64,000 nt of DNA from Flavobacterium sp. LHD-85 (GCF_030929595.1 NZ_JAVFVR010000001.1:1-64000), one strand, 5' to 3'. Numbered from the stretch's first letter, positions 16,435 to 26,000 are shown. The notes: generated by a model not told the origin, from the sequence alone. Made by a program: numbers and translations.

Positions 16435-16517
16435 GCCCTAGCCCCGATAGTAGTGGAAATCCTTTTGTGCCGGGGTTCGGCACAAAAGATTGAAACGAAT
16501 AGCGGGAAATAGCTCCT
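16435..16517 (+). ncRNA. Flavo-1-like RNA motif, copy 2
   Basis: The blocks AGCCCCGATAGTAGTGGAAA and TCCTTTTGTGCCGGG, the GGCACAAAAGATTG return strand and CGAATAGCGGGAAATAGCTCC (last block read in two parts) reproduce copy 1 at 875-960 with a different variable stem. It ends 37 bases before the porin ATG and may be in that gene's leader. Confidence 0.7.
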
Positions 16518-16554
16518 AAAAAATCTACTTAATAAATAATTGAATACCACAAAA

Positions 16555-17634
16555 ATGAAAAAAATAATACTTACTGCTTTAATCGCTTTTGGTTATGGCA
16601 ATTTACACGCACAAGAAGAATCAAAAAGTCCTCTTACGTTTTCAGGATATGTAGAAACCTATTATAGCTATGATTTTGGACAACCCGAAAATCATACTCG
16701 CCCAAGCTTTTTTTATAACTTTAATAAAAGTAATGAAGTAAACATCAATTTAGGTTTGGCAAAAGTAAATTATACGAAAGAAAATGTTCGTGGAAACTTT
16801 GCTTTAATGGCCGGAACGTATGCTGAATATAATATGTCGGCAGAACAGGGTTTGCTGAAAAATATATACGAGGCAAATGTAGGTGTGAAAATTTCGAAAA
16901 GCCATAATTTATGGATTGATGCAGGGATTATGCCAGCTCACATTGGTTTTGAAAGTGCTATTGGAAAAGATTGTCAAACGCTATCAAGAAGTATTCTGGC
17001 TGAGAATTCTCCTTATTATGAAGCAGGAGTTAAAATTGGTTACACATCTGAATCTGGAGAATGGTATATAGCTGGTATGTACTTAAACGGCTGGCAGAGA
17101 ATTGAGAAAGTAGAAGGAAATCAGACACCAGCTTTTGGAACTCAGGTTACCTACAAACCATCTGATCGGGTTACGTTGAACTGGAGTACTTATGTTGGAA
17201 ATGAGCAGCCGGATATCGACAAAAAATGGCGTTATTTTAATAACTTCTACGGACAGTTTAAAGTAACAGAGAAAACAAATGTAACGGCTGGTTTTGACAT
17301 TGGATCACAGCAATCGGCTAAAGGAAGTGATAAATATGATACTTGGTTTTCGCCTGTTTTGATTTTACAATACAAACCGACTGATAAAATTCAGCTTGCA
17401 GCGCGTGGTGAATATTACAGCGACGAAAAAGGTGTAATCATTGCAACTGAAACTCCAAACGGATTTAAAACTTACGGCTTTTCAGCTAACTTTGATTACT
17501 TAGTTACTGATAATGTTATGTTTAGAATTGAAGCCAGAAATCTTTCAAGCAAAGATCAAATCTTCACAAATAAAGATAATCTTCCAACGGATACGAATAC
17601 GTTTGTAACGACTTCGCTGGCGATTAGTTTTTAG
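16555..17634 (+). CDS. outer membrane beta-barrel porin (OmpL-like, BBP2 type)
   Basis: ATG at 16555 (MKKIILTALIAFGYGNLHAQ) is chosen over a TTG at 16540 because it begins a clean signal peptide; this gives 359 aa. The mature protein is alternating amphipathic strands (FSGYVETYYSYDF, VNINLGLAKVNYT, LWIDAGIMPAHIGFES) and ends in aromatic ISF, the typical outer membrane barrel signature. It resembles the OmpL-like putative beta-barrel porin-2 family. Its position between kdpC and the KdpD half suggests it may help potassium or ion entry across the outer membrane; this is inference from context. A Flavo-1-like motif precedes it. Confidence 0.8.
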   Translation: MKKIILTALIAFGYGNLHAQEESKSPLTFSGYVETYYSYDFGQPENHTRPSFFYNFNKSNEVNINLGLAKVNYTKENVRGNFALMAGTYAEYNMSAEQGLLKNIYEANVGVKISKSHNLWIDAGIMPAHIGFESAIGKDCQTLSRSILAENSPYYEAGVKIGYTSESGEWYIAGMYLNGWQRIEKVEGNQTPAFGTQVTYKPSDRVTLNWSTYVGNEQPDIDKKWRYFNNFYGQFKVTEKTNVTAGFDIGSQQSAKGSDKYDTWFSPVLILQYKPTDKIQLAARGEYYSDEKGVIIATETPNGFKTYGFSANFDYLVTDNVMFRIEARNLSSKDQIFTNKDNLPTDTNTFVTTSLAISF

Positions 17635-17645
17635 GGGAATATTTC

Positions 17646-17809
17646 TTGCCACAGATTACACAGATTAAAGGGATTTTTAAATGTCTTTGTGTAGATTTAT
17701 TTGCCACGAATTACACAAATTTTCACGAATTATATTAAATAAAAATTTGTGCAAATTTGTGTAATTCGCGGCTAAAAAAAAATCCTTCTAATCTGTGTAA
17801 TCTGTGGCT
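17646..17809. repeat. nested palindromes between porin and kdpD
   Basis: Outer arms (TTGCCACAGATTACACAGAT at left; AATCTGTGTAATCTGTGGC at right) enclose inner arms (TTGCCACGAATTACACAAAT and GTGTAATTCGCGGC). Each pair is a separate CCACrrATTACAC-type repeat, one lying inside the other. Confidence 0.8.
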
Positions 17810-17820
17810 TTAAAAAAAAA

Positions 17821-17848
17821 CTTTGTGACTTAGCGCCTTCGTGGCAAA
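17821..17848 (+). repeat. half-copy of the CTTTGTG..CTTAGCGCC repeat abutting kdpD
   Basis: CTTTGTGACTTAGCGCC followed by TTCGTGGCAAA matches the right arm of the palindrome at 20947-21014 at all but one position. It ends four bases before the kdpD ATG and so occupies its ribosome entry region. Confidence 0.75.
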
Positions 17849-17852
17849 AATT

Positions 17853-18977
17853 ATGGAAAACGAAAATAATAACGCACAGCACTTTCTCGATTTAATTCAG
17901 AAATCACGAAAGGGGAAGTTTAAAATCTACATTGGAATGAGTGCCGGTGTGGGCAAAACTTTTCGTATGCTTCAGGAAGCGCATTCGTTATTGAAAAACG
18001 GAATCGATGTAAAAATTGGTTACATCGAAACGCACATGCGAAAGGAAACGCATGAACTCTTAGCTGGTCTTCCGATTATTCCGAGGCGGACTATTTTTTA
18101 TAAAGGAAAAGAACTCGAAGAACTCGATGTTCAAGCCATCATCAACCTTAGACCAGAAGTGGTTATTGTTGATGAATTGGCGCATACAAACATTGAAGGA
18201 AGCAAAAACGAAAAACGCTGGCAGGATGTTCTGGAGATTTTGGATGCTGGAATTAATGTAATTTCGGCTGTCAATATTCAACATATTGAGAGTTTAAATG
18301 AAGATGTAAAACGTATTACCAATATCGATGTTCAAGAAAGAATTCCCGACAATGTTTTGCGTCTGGCCGATGAGGTAGTGAATATCGATTTGACATCAGA
18401 AGATTTGATTGCCCGACTGAAAGAAGGAAAAATTTATACGGCAGATAAAATTCCGACTGCCTTAGCGAACTTTTTTAAATCGGAACAAATTCTGCAATTG
18501 CGTGAATTGGCTTTGAAAGAAGTAGCGAGTCAGGTGGTACGAAAAGTGGAAAGTGAAGTTCCAAATCTGCATGCTTTACGACATGAAAAATTATTGGCAT
18601 GTATTAGCAGTAATGAAAAAACAGCCAAAATTATAATTAGAAAAGCTGCAAGATTAGCGAGCTATTACAACGGATCGTGGTATGTTTTGTATGTAGAAAC
18701 ACCTAAAGAAAGTAGTAACAGAATTGCACTTGACAAACAAAGGCATTTAATTAATAACTTTAAACTCGCAGTACAATTGGGTGCTGAAGTTATTAAATTA
18801 GAAAATTCAAATATTACAGATGCTATTTTAACAACAGTAGAGGAAAAACAAATTACAACTGTGTGCATTGGAAAACCACATTTTAATTTGTTTAAAGTAA
18901 TTTTGTCTACAACAATTTTCAGACGTTTGCTCAACAAATTGTCTTTGTCGAACGTTGATCTTGTTATTTTGTCTTGA
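17853..18977 (+). CDS. KdpD-type sensor domain protein without kinase domain
   Basis: ATG at 17853 (MENENNNAQHF) is preferred over an in-frame GTG at 17841 that lies inside a repeat; this gives 374 aa. The N-terminal KdpD domain (about residues 15-225) has a Walker-A-like GMSAGVGKT and VVIVDELAHTN; a UspA-like domain follows (about 240-374, LLACISSNEKTAKIIIRKAA onward). The protein stops where full KdpD continues into four membrane helices and the histidine kinase, so it is a cytoplasmic sensor half. The kinase is likely supplied by the next gene, 234 bases downstream across a large palindrome. It should sense K+ or ionic strength and modulate that kinase; the pairing is inferred from context. 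Confidence 0.9.
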   Translation: MENENNNAQHFLDLIQKSRKGKFKIYIGMSAGVGKTFRMLQEAHSLLKNGIDVKIGYIETHMRKETHELLAGLPIIPRRTIFYKGKELEELDVQAIINLRPEVVIVDELAHTNIEGSKNEKRWQDVLEILDAGINVISAVNIQHIESLNEDVKRITNIDVQERIPDNVLRLADEVVNIDLTSEDLIARLKEGKIYTADKIPTALANFFKSEQILQLRELALKEVASQVVRKVESEVPNLHALRHEKLLACISSNEKTAKIIIRKAARLASYYNGSWYVLYVETPKESSNRIALDKQRHLINNFKLAVQLGAEVIKLENSNITDAILTTVEEKQITTVCIGKPHFNLFKVILSTTIFRRLLNKLSLSNVDLVILS

Positions 18978-18986
18978 AAATTTTTA

Positions 18987-19199
18987 AACCATATAAGTTA
19001 TATAAGTTCATTTAAATTCGAGGCGTTGAAGCTTAACCGCAAAGGTCGCAAGGTTTTTACGCAAAGTTCGCTAGAGTTTTTTGCTCGCAAAGACGCAAAG
19101 CTTTTAATCTAACCTTTGCGCGCTTTGCGAAACCTTAGCGCTCTTTGCGGTTAAATTTTAAGCACAGTTTTTAAATGAACTTATATAACTTATATGGTT
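18987..19199. repeat. 213-bp full-length palindrome between sensor and kinase genes
   Basis: Perfect 30-bp terminal inverted repeats (18987-19016 and 19170-19199), beginning AACCATATAAGTTATATAAG, flank inner imperfect arms TTAACCGCAAAGGTCGCAAG and the inverted CGCTCTTTGCGGTTAA. The whole element folds on itself. It contains no reading frame and no obvious target duplication. Confidence 0.88.
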
Positions 19200-19211
19200 C
19201 AAAAAAAATAA

Positions 19212-20939
19212 ATGTTTTATAAAATGAGAATTAAAACCAAATTGAATCTGGGAGTTGGATTATTATTTTTAATGATCATCATTCTCTCGCTAGTGAGTGC
19301 TTATTCTGTTTTTCTGATTAAGCAGGACACTGAGAATATTCTGAAATCCAATTACAATACACTGGAATATTCCAGAAATATGATTCTTGCTTTGGATGGA
19401 ATAAAAGCGGGTTCAAAGGAAACGATTCAGAGTTTTGAGGAAAATCTCGAAAAGCAGACTCAAAATATTACTGAACCAGGCGAAAAACAAGCGACTGAAA
19501 AACTGAAAGCCAGTTTTGCCCTTTTAGCCCAAAACAATCCAGATGAAGCTGTAAAAGTGCAGATTCGTCAAGACATTTTTGCGATTATGAAGCTGAATCT
19601 TGACGCCATAAAACAGAAAAGCGACATCGCCAAACATTCGGCCGAAACGGCTAATTTGTCAATCGCTATTGTAGGAAGTTTATGTTTTCTGATTGCTTTT
19701 AATTTGTTGGTTAATCTGCCTAATAATATTGCAAATCCGATTAGAGAGTTAACGCTGAGTATTAAAGAAATTGCCAATAAAAACTACTCAGAACGTGTTC
19801 ATTTTACGAGTCATAGCGAATTTGGAGATCTTGCCAAATCATTCAATACGATGGCGCAAAAACTCGAAGAATATCATGACAGCAATGTTTATAAACTTCT
19901 TTTTGAGAAGAAACGACTGGAAACGCTAATTAATAATATGAACGATCCTATTATTGGTTTGGACAACGAAGGAATTGTTTTGTTTGTGAATGATGAAGCA
20001 CTGAAAATTATCGGTCTAAAATCGGAAGACATCATTGGAAAACCTACTTCTGAATTAGCCATTTCGAATGATTTGATTCGCTCTTTGATTCTTAAAGAAG
20101 GGGAAATTCCGAAAAAACAGCCTCTCAAAATTTTTGCTCACGGAAAAGAAAGTTATTTCGAAAAAGAGATTCACAACATAACCATAACGCCAACTGGCGA
20201 AGAAAAAGAAATTAATATTGGTGATGTAATTATTTTGCGAAATATTACGCTTTTTAAAGAACTGGATTTTGCTAAAACCAATTTTATTGCCACCGTCTCA
20301 CACGAATTAAAAACTCCAATTGCTTCTATAAAACTAAGTCTTCAATTGCTTGAAAATGGAAAAACGGGTAATATGAACGACGATCAGAAACAATTGGTTG
20401 AAAGTATAAAAGATGACAGTCAGCGATTGTTGAAAATCACGGGAGAATTGTTGAATTTATCACAATTGGAAACAGGAAATATTCAGCTGAATATTGGAAA
20501 AAGCAATCCGCACGAAATTGTAAAATATGCTGTTGAAGCTGTAAAAGTCCAAGCCGATCAAAAACAGATTCAATTAGTCGTTGATGCCGATGAAAACCTC
20601 AAAAACGTAAAAGCCGATGCCGAAAAAACTGGCTGGGTTTTAATAAATTATTTATCAAACGCCATTAGATATTCGTCTGAAAAAAGTACAATTCTCATCA
20701 AATTAAAAGAAGAAAATAATCAAATGGTTTTTCAGGTTATTGATACTGGAAAAGGAATTGATACAAGATACAAAGGCAAAGTTTTCGATAAATATTTTCA
20801 GGTTCCGGGCAGTCAAAAATCTGGAACAGGATTGGGATTAGCGATTAGCAAAGAATTTATCGAAGCTCAAAATGGAAGTGTTGGGGTTGAGAGTAATTTG
20901 GGATTAGGAAGTACGTTTTGGTTTTCGTTGAAGGTTTAG
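19212..20939 (+). CDS. HAMP-PAS sensor histidine kinase of the kdp locus
   Basis: A 575-aa membrane kinase; the true start may be the second ATG at 19224 (MRIKTKLNLG). It has TM1 near residues 10-32, an extracytoplasmic helical region, TM2 near 150-170, HAMP near 172-228, PAS near 240-345, HisKA with phospho-acceptor H364 (ATVSHELKTPIAS) and HATPase with N box NYLSNAIRYS, G1 DTGKGID and G2 GTGLGLAIS. It lies downstream of the KdpD half and probably forms a two-part sensor with it, phosphorylating the NtrC-type regulator at 9179. The partnership is inferred from neighbourhood only; no other response regulator is in the cluster. Confidence 0.9.
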   Translation: MFYKMRIKTKLNLGVGLLFLMIIILSLVSAYSVFLIKQDTENILKSNYNTLEYSRNMILALDGIKAGSKETIQSFEENLEKQTQNITEPGEKQATEKLKASFALLAQNNPDEAVKVQIRQDIFAIMKLNLDAIKQKSDIAKHSAETANLSIAIVGSLCFLIAFNLLVNLPNNIANPIRELTLSIKEIANKNYSERVHFTSHSEFGDLAKSFNTMAQKLEEYHDSNVYKLLFEKKRLETLINNMNDPIIGLDNEGIVLFVNDEALKIIGLKSEDIIGKPTSELAISNDLIRSLILKEGEIPKKQPLKIFAHGKESYFEKEIHNITITPTGEEKEINIGDVIILRNITLFKELDFAKTNFIATVSHELKTPIASIKLSLQLLENGKTGNMNDDQKQLVESIKDDSQRLLKITGELLNLSQLETGNIQLNIGKSNPHEIVKYAVEAVKVQADQKQIQLVVDADENLKNVKADAEKTGWVLINYLSNAIRYSSEKSTILIKLKEENNQMVFQVIDTGKGIDTRYKGKVFDKYFQVPGSQKSGTGLGLAISKEFIEAQNGSVGVESNLGLGSTFWFSLKV

Positions 20940-20946
20940 ATTTTTT

Positions 20947-21014
20947 TTTGTTACAAAAGCGCTAAGCCACAAAGTTTTTTAAATAGCTTTGTGTCTTAGC
21001 GCCTTCGTGGCAAA
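20947..21014. repeat. palindrome between convergent kinase and repressor genes
   Basis: GCGCTAAGCCACAAAG (20959-20974) pairs with CTTTGTGTCTTAGCGC (20987-21002) with one mismatch; the arms extend less well to TTTGTTAC and GTGGCAAA. It may terminate both transcripts. Its right arm is repeated at 17821-17848. Confidence 0.75.
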
Positions 21015-21020
21015 CTCTTG

Positions 21021-21794
21021 TTATGTATTCGAAGTATTATTCTTAATTTCTCGAACTTCACGTTTCAATTCTAAAAGCAAATCTTTCATTGCTCCAGTTT
21101 CCGATATTTCTTGTTTTTTATCCGAACGGCCGATGTTGCATTCGTATTCCCAAATCTCCAAAATATCAGAAGCTTTCACTTCATAATTTGGATAAAAACT
21201 ATTATCAGATTCTAAAACCAAACTATTCTTTTTGTTTTTATTGAGACGTTTGTAAACCATTCCTTCACTTTTGGTAATCAGAATATAGGTTTTGCCGTCC
21301 ATCACCTCTCCTAGTTTTTCTACATAACGGCCAATAATAATAGAACCATCTTCATGCGGAGGCATCGAATCTCCTTCAACAGGAAATCCGCGATGTTTTC
21401 CTGGTCCTAAAAACGGAAGTGTAATCTGCTGTAAACTTTCAATATATTCTGGATCAGCATATCCGTTAAGATAACCTGCTTTTGCTTTTTGAGATACAAT
21501 TTCGATATAATTTTCTCCAAAACTATCCACTTGAATAGGCAGAATAAGTCGGTTCCCTTCTAGTTTTATCAAATTTTGCACATCAATTTTGCGTATATCA
21601 ACAGATAATATTAAGTCGATACTCATATGGAAATATAATGCAATCTTCTTTAAAATGTCATACGGTGCTTCCGAAGTTCCGTCTTCGTATTTCACGTATC
21701 TTCCTCGGGTAATACTAAGGTTTTCAGCTAATTTCTCCTGTGATATTTTATGCTTAACCCTTAATGCTCTGATGTTGTCTGAAAATAAGGACAT
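21021..21794 (-). CDS. LexA/CI-like repressor: HTH plus S24 peptidase
   Basis: A 257-aa protein. An Xre HTH occupies residues 6-62 (ALRVKHKISQEKLAENLSIT, RGRYVKYEDG). A possible self-cleavage Ala-Gly lies in KAKAGYLNGY near residue 100. The S24 domain has a serine at 143 (PVEGDSMPP) and lysine at 182 (MVYKRL), the expected catalytic dyad. Such proteins repress DNA-damage genes and cleave themselves when stimulated by RecA filaments. It is divergent from dinB over 87 bases, so it very likely represses dinB-dnaE and itself. A coiled-coil-like tail (MKDLLLELKREVREIKNN) may help oligomerise. It is not UmuD, because it keeps the DNA-binding domain. Confidence 0.88.
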   Translation of the reverse strand: MSLFSDNIRALRVKHKISQEKLAENLSITRGRYVKYEDGTSEAPYDILKKIALYFHMSIDLILSVDIRKIDVQNLIKLEGNRLILPIQVDSFGENYIEIVSQKAKAGYLNGYADPEYIESLQQITLPFLGPGKHRGFPVEGDSMPPHEDGSIIIGRYVEKLGEVMDGKTYILITKSEGMVYKRLNKNKKNSLVLESDNSFYPNYEVKASDILEIWEYECNIGRSDKKQEISETGAMKDLLLELKREVREIKNNTSNT

Positions 21795-21881
21795 AATTAA
21801 TTTGTTATAATTTGGAACAGCAAATATACAAAAAATGTTATTATCTGTACTAATTTTGTTTCATACAAAAACAAAAGGAAA
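21795..21881. promoter_or_regulatory. divergent regulatory region of S24 repressor and dinB
   Basis: The 87-base spacer has TATATTTG on the minus strand (21828-21821) facing the repressor and TAATTTTG on the plus strand (21851-21858) facing dinB; both fit TAnnTTTG but neither has a good TTG partner. TACA (21827-21830) and TGTA (21846-21849) form an inverted pair that could be part of an operator. The operator sequence of this repressor is not known to me. Confidence 0.5.
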
Positions 21882-23063
21882 ATGGCACGGGCAATTGTAC
21901 ATATGGATCTGGATACCTTTTTTGTATCCTGCGAAAGACGCACCAACTCAGAACTCAACGGAATTCCGCTTATTATAGGTGGCGGAGACCGCGGTGTTGT
22001 GGCATCTTGTTCGTATGAAGCCCGAAAATATGGAGTGCGTTCTGCCATGCCAATTCGTATGGCATTAAAACTTTGTCCAGACGCAAAAGTGATGAAAGGC
22101 GACATGGAATTATATTCGCAACTTTCTCATGATGTTACCGAAATTCTTCAAGAAAAAGCGCCTGTTTTAGAAAAAGCGAGTATCGATGAATTTTATATGG
22201 ACATTACCGGAATGGATAAATTTCATGGCAGTTATAAATGGACAAACGAACTGGCACAGAAAGTCATTAAAGAAACAGGACTTCCAATTAGTTTTTCATT
22301 ATCCATCAATAAAACCGTTTCTAAAATTGCTACCGGCGAAGGCAAACCAGTTGGAAATCTTGAAATTCCGGAACAAAAAGTTCAAGACTTCTTAAATCCG
22401 CTTTCAATTCAGAAAATCCCGATGGTAGGCGCTGTGACTTTTCAGCTTTTATCTAGAATTGGCGTTCGCAAAATTCAAACTTTGGCAGAAATGCCTGCTG
22501 AGGTTTTACAGCAGATGATTGGTAAAAATGGTTTGGAACTTTGGAAAAAAGCACACGGAATCGATCACACACCTGTTGAACCTTATACAGAAAGAAAATC
22601 AATTTCGACTGAAACGACTTTTTCGCAAGACACTATCGATCTTGCTAAACTGAGAAGAATATTATTAGGAATGGTCGAAAAACTGGCTTTTCAGCTTCGT
22701 GCCGAACAATGGCTGACTTCAACTGTTACGGTCAAAATACGTTACGCCAATTTTGATACCGAAACCAAACAATGCCGAGTAGCTTATACCTCTGCTGATC
22801 ATATTCTGACCAAAAATGTAATAGAACTTTTCGAGAAGGTCTATCAGCGTCGTATGCGTCTGCGTTTGATTGGTGTTCGCTTTAGCGGATTGGTGCGCGG
22901 AACCTATCAAATTGACCTTTTTGAAGACACTCAGGAAATGTTATCACTTTATGAAGCGATGGACAAAATGAAAAGCCGTTATGGTTTTGATGCCGTAATG
23001 CGCTGTGCCGGAGCTCATTTTAAACCGAATACGAAAGACGAAATTTTAAAACGCAAGAAATAA
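21882..23063 (+). CDS. dinB: DNA polymerase IV (Y-family, DinB)
   Basis: A 393-aa translesion polymerase. The catalytic carboxylates are visible in MDLDTFF (D8 and D10) and SIDEFYMD (D102, E103). The SFSLSINKTVSKIATGEGKP and IPMVGAVTFQLLSRIG stretches are the palm and thumb helix-hairpin-helix of DinB, and a little-finger domain runs from about 235 to 355. No clamp-binding QLxLF is obvious; the terminal region is short and basic, but an internal QIDLFED near 343 could serve. It overlaps the next gene by one base (TAATG), so it is translationally coupled to the second DnaE. It is probably controlled by the divergent S24 repressor. Confidence 0.93.
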   Translation: MARAIVHMDLDTFFVSCERRTNSELNGIPLIIGGGDRGVVASCSYEARKYGVRSAMPIRMALKLCPDAKVMKGDMELYSQLSHDVTEILQEKAPVLEKASIDEFYMDITGMDKFHGSYKWTNELAQKVIKETGLPISFSLSINKTVSKIATGEGKPVGNLEIPEQKVQDFLNPLSIQKIPMVGAVTFQLLSRIGVRKIQTLAEMPAEVLQQMIGKNGLELWKKAHGIDHTPVEPYTERKSISTETTFSQDTIDLAKLRRILLGMVEKLAFQLRAEQWLTSTVTVKIRYANFDTETKQCRVAYTSADHILTKNVIELFEKVYQRRMRLRLIGVRFSGLVRGTYQIDLFEDTQEMLSLYEAMDKMKSRYGFDAVMRCAGAHFKPNTKDEILKRKK

Positions 23064-26000
23064 TGTACCTCAATTGCCATTCTTATCATTCATTACGTTA
23101 CGGCACAATTCCGCTTAAGGAATTGATTGCTGAAGCAGTTTTACATGGTATAAAAGCAATGGCATTGACGGATATTAATACTGTTACCGGAATTTATGAT
23201 TTTATAAAAGTGTGTCAGAAAAAAGGAATCAAACCTTTGGTTGGAATGGAATTTCGATGCAATCACGAATTCCGATATATTGGTCTGGCACAAAATGCGG
23301 AAGGATTAGCCGAAATGAATGCTTTTTTGACTAAACATAATTTCAGCGGAGAAACTTTGCCTTTAATCGCGCCCGAGTTTAAATCGGTTTTTGTGATTTA
23401 TACTTTAGAAAATGCTCCAGAAACACTTTTTGAAAATGAATTTATCGGAGTTCGTCCTGAAGAAGTTTCGAGTCTTCTGACTTCAAAACATAAAAATAAA
23501 ATCTCCAAAATGGTGATTTTACAGCCTGTAACTTTTAGAAGTAAAAAAGAATACAATCTGCATAAAGTGCTTCGCGCTATTGATACGAATATTATTTTAT
23601 CGAAGCTTACAGAAGCAGATTATTGTAAAGTTTCTGATGTGATGAAACCTATAGAATCGATTCTGCCATTCTATGAAAAATATCCTGAAATCATTTTAAA
23701 TACAAAGCGTATCATTGAGAAGTGTAATTTTCAATATGACTTTTCGGCTAAAAGAAATAAAAAATTCTATACTGAAAACCGTCAGCAAGATTTAGAAAAA
23801 CTGACAGAATTGGCTTGGGAAGGATTTGAAAAACGTTACGGAAATGAAAATATTGAAGCAAAAGCCCGCGTAGAAAAAGAATTAAAAGTTATTGATGAAT
23901 TAGAATTCAGCGGTTATTTTTTAATTACTTGGGATATTATTCAATATAGCAATAGCCAAGGTTTTATGCACATTGGTCGCGGAAGCGGTGCCAACAGCAT
24001 CATTGCCTATTGTCTCGGAATTACCGATATCTGTCCAATTGAACTGGATTTGTATTTTGAACGTTTTTTAAACCTCAACCGTAAAACTCCTCCAGATTTT
24101 GATATTGACTGGAGTTGGCAGGAACGCAATACCATTTTAGAATATATCTTCAAAAAATACGGCAAAGATCACGTTGCTTTTTGCGGTACGAACGTCGAAT
24201 TTAAATATCGATCTATTTTTAGAGAAGTTGGAAAAGTTTTTGGACTTCCAAAAGAAGAACTCGATATGCTGGCTAAAAATCCAATGGCTTTGCATGAAAC
24301 CAATAAAATCGTAAAACTGGTGCAGCAATATGGAATGTTATTGGAAAAATATCCTAATCAACGAAGTATGCATGCGTGTGGAATTCTAATTTCTGAAGAG
24401 CCCATTACCAACTATACGCCACTGGAAATGCCTCCAAAAGGTTTTCCTATTGTACTTTTTGATATGCATATTGCCGAAGAAATTGGTTTTGATAAATTTG
24501 ATATTTTAAGTCAGCGTGGTATTGGCCATATTGATGACAGCGTAAAACTAATTGCCAAAAACCAAGGAATAAAAGTTAATATTCGCGATACTTCAATTTC
24601 TAAAGATGAAGCCGTTTGCAATTCTTATTTGGCAAAAGGACATACAATTGGCTGTTTTTATATCGAAAGTCCTGCTATGCGTGGTTTACTGCGTCGTTTA
24701 AATTGTGACAATTATAAAATTCTGGTTGCCGCGTCGTCTATTATTCGTCCTGGCGTTGCACAATCGGGAATGATGAAAGAGTATATTTTTCGCCATAATA
24801 ACCCAACTCAGTTTGAATATTTTCACGATGTTTTCAGAGAACAGCTTGGCGAAACTTATGGTATTATGGTCTATCAAGAAGATGTGATTAAAATCGCTCA
24901 GCATTACGGCGGACTTCCTGCTGCAGATGGAGATATTCTGCGCCGTGCTATGTCGGGAAAAGGAAGATCACTTGAAGCGTTGCAAAAAGTAAAAGATAAT
25001 TTCTTTGCTTGCTGTGCTCAAAAAGGACATCCAGAAGCTTTAAGTCAGGAAATTTATCGTCAGATTGAATCTTTCGCAGGATATTCTTTCTGCAAAGCAC
25101 ATTCGGCTTCTTATGCGGTTGAAAGTTATCAGAGTTTGTATCTGAAAGTTAATTATCCTGTTGAATTTATGACCGCAGTAATCAACAATCAAGGCGGATT
25201 TTACAGAACCGAAGTGTATGTGCACGAAGCGAGAATGTCTGGCGGAACGATTCATAATCCTTGCGTAAATAAAAGCGAATATCAGACTACTTTATACGGA
25301 ACCGATATTTATCTCGGTTTTATGCACATTCAAAGTCTGGAATCTAAAATTGCTCATTTGATTGAAGAAAACCGAAATAAAAATGGCAATTATGTTTCTT
25401 TAGAAGATTTTATCACCCGAATTCCAATTGGGATCGAAGGCGTTAAAACCCTGATTTTTATTGATGCTTTTCGTTTTACCGGAAAAACTAAAAATCAGCT
25501 TTTGGTAATTGCTAGTTTATTGCTGAACAATTTTAAACCTGAAAACAGAGATTTAAAACTTTTGCAAGAACCTGTTAAAGAATACAAACTTCCAACATTG
25601 GAACGCTCTGTTTTTGAAGATGCTTTTGACGAAATCGAGCTGTTGAGTTTTCCTGTTTCCTGTACTGTTTTTGATCTTTTACAAACTAAACATCGCGGTG
25701 ATGTAATGGCTAAAGATTTAGTTCAATATCATAAAAAACAAGTCAGAATGCTGGCTTATTTGATTTCCAGAAAACACGTCCCGACCAAAAAAGGAACCAT
25801 GTATTTTGGAACTTGGATCGATCATGAAGGTACCTATTTTGACACCGCACATTTTCCTGACAGTTTAGAAAAATATCCATTTCAGGGCGGAGGCTGTTAC
25901 TTATTGTTAGGAAATGTTGAGGTTGATTATCATTTTCCGACTATTACGATTCTCAAAATGGCCAAAATGCCTTTTATTCCAGATCCGCGTTATATGGATG

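Larger units (their letters stand above)
16101..16554. other. repeat-packed spacer after kdpC
   Basis: There is no coding sequence in these 450 bases. In order it holds a GGTTCTGAGG/CTAAGG low-complexity run, a short AGGTTTT palindrome, a TGTCATCCTGAGGAACGA element, a second AGGTTTT palindrome and a Flavo-1-like motif, then the porin start. Confidence 0.75.

Noticed and set aside
16540..16554. TTG start for the porin gene, and similar TTG or GTG starts at 17841, 32363, 35541, 39354 and 58611
   Set aside because: Each is followed within a few to about 30 codons by an ATG that begins a signal peptide or the family's usual N terminus.
18987..19199. Insertion sequence
   Set aside because: Too short, no transposase frame, and no visible target duplication; kept only as a repeat.
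21021..21794. Prophage repressor or UmuD
   Set aside because: No phage genes are nearby, the divergent genes are repair polymerases, and the intact HTH domain rules out UmuD.
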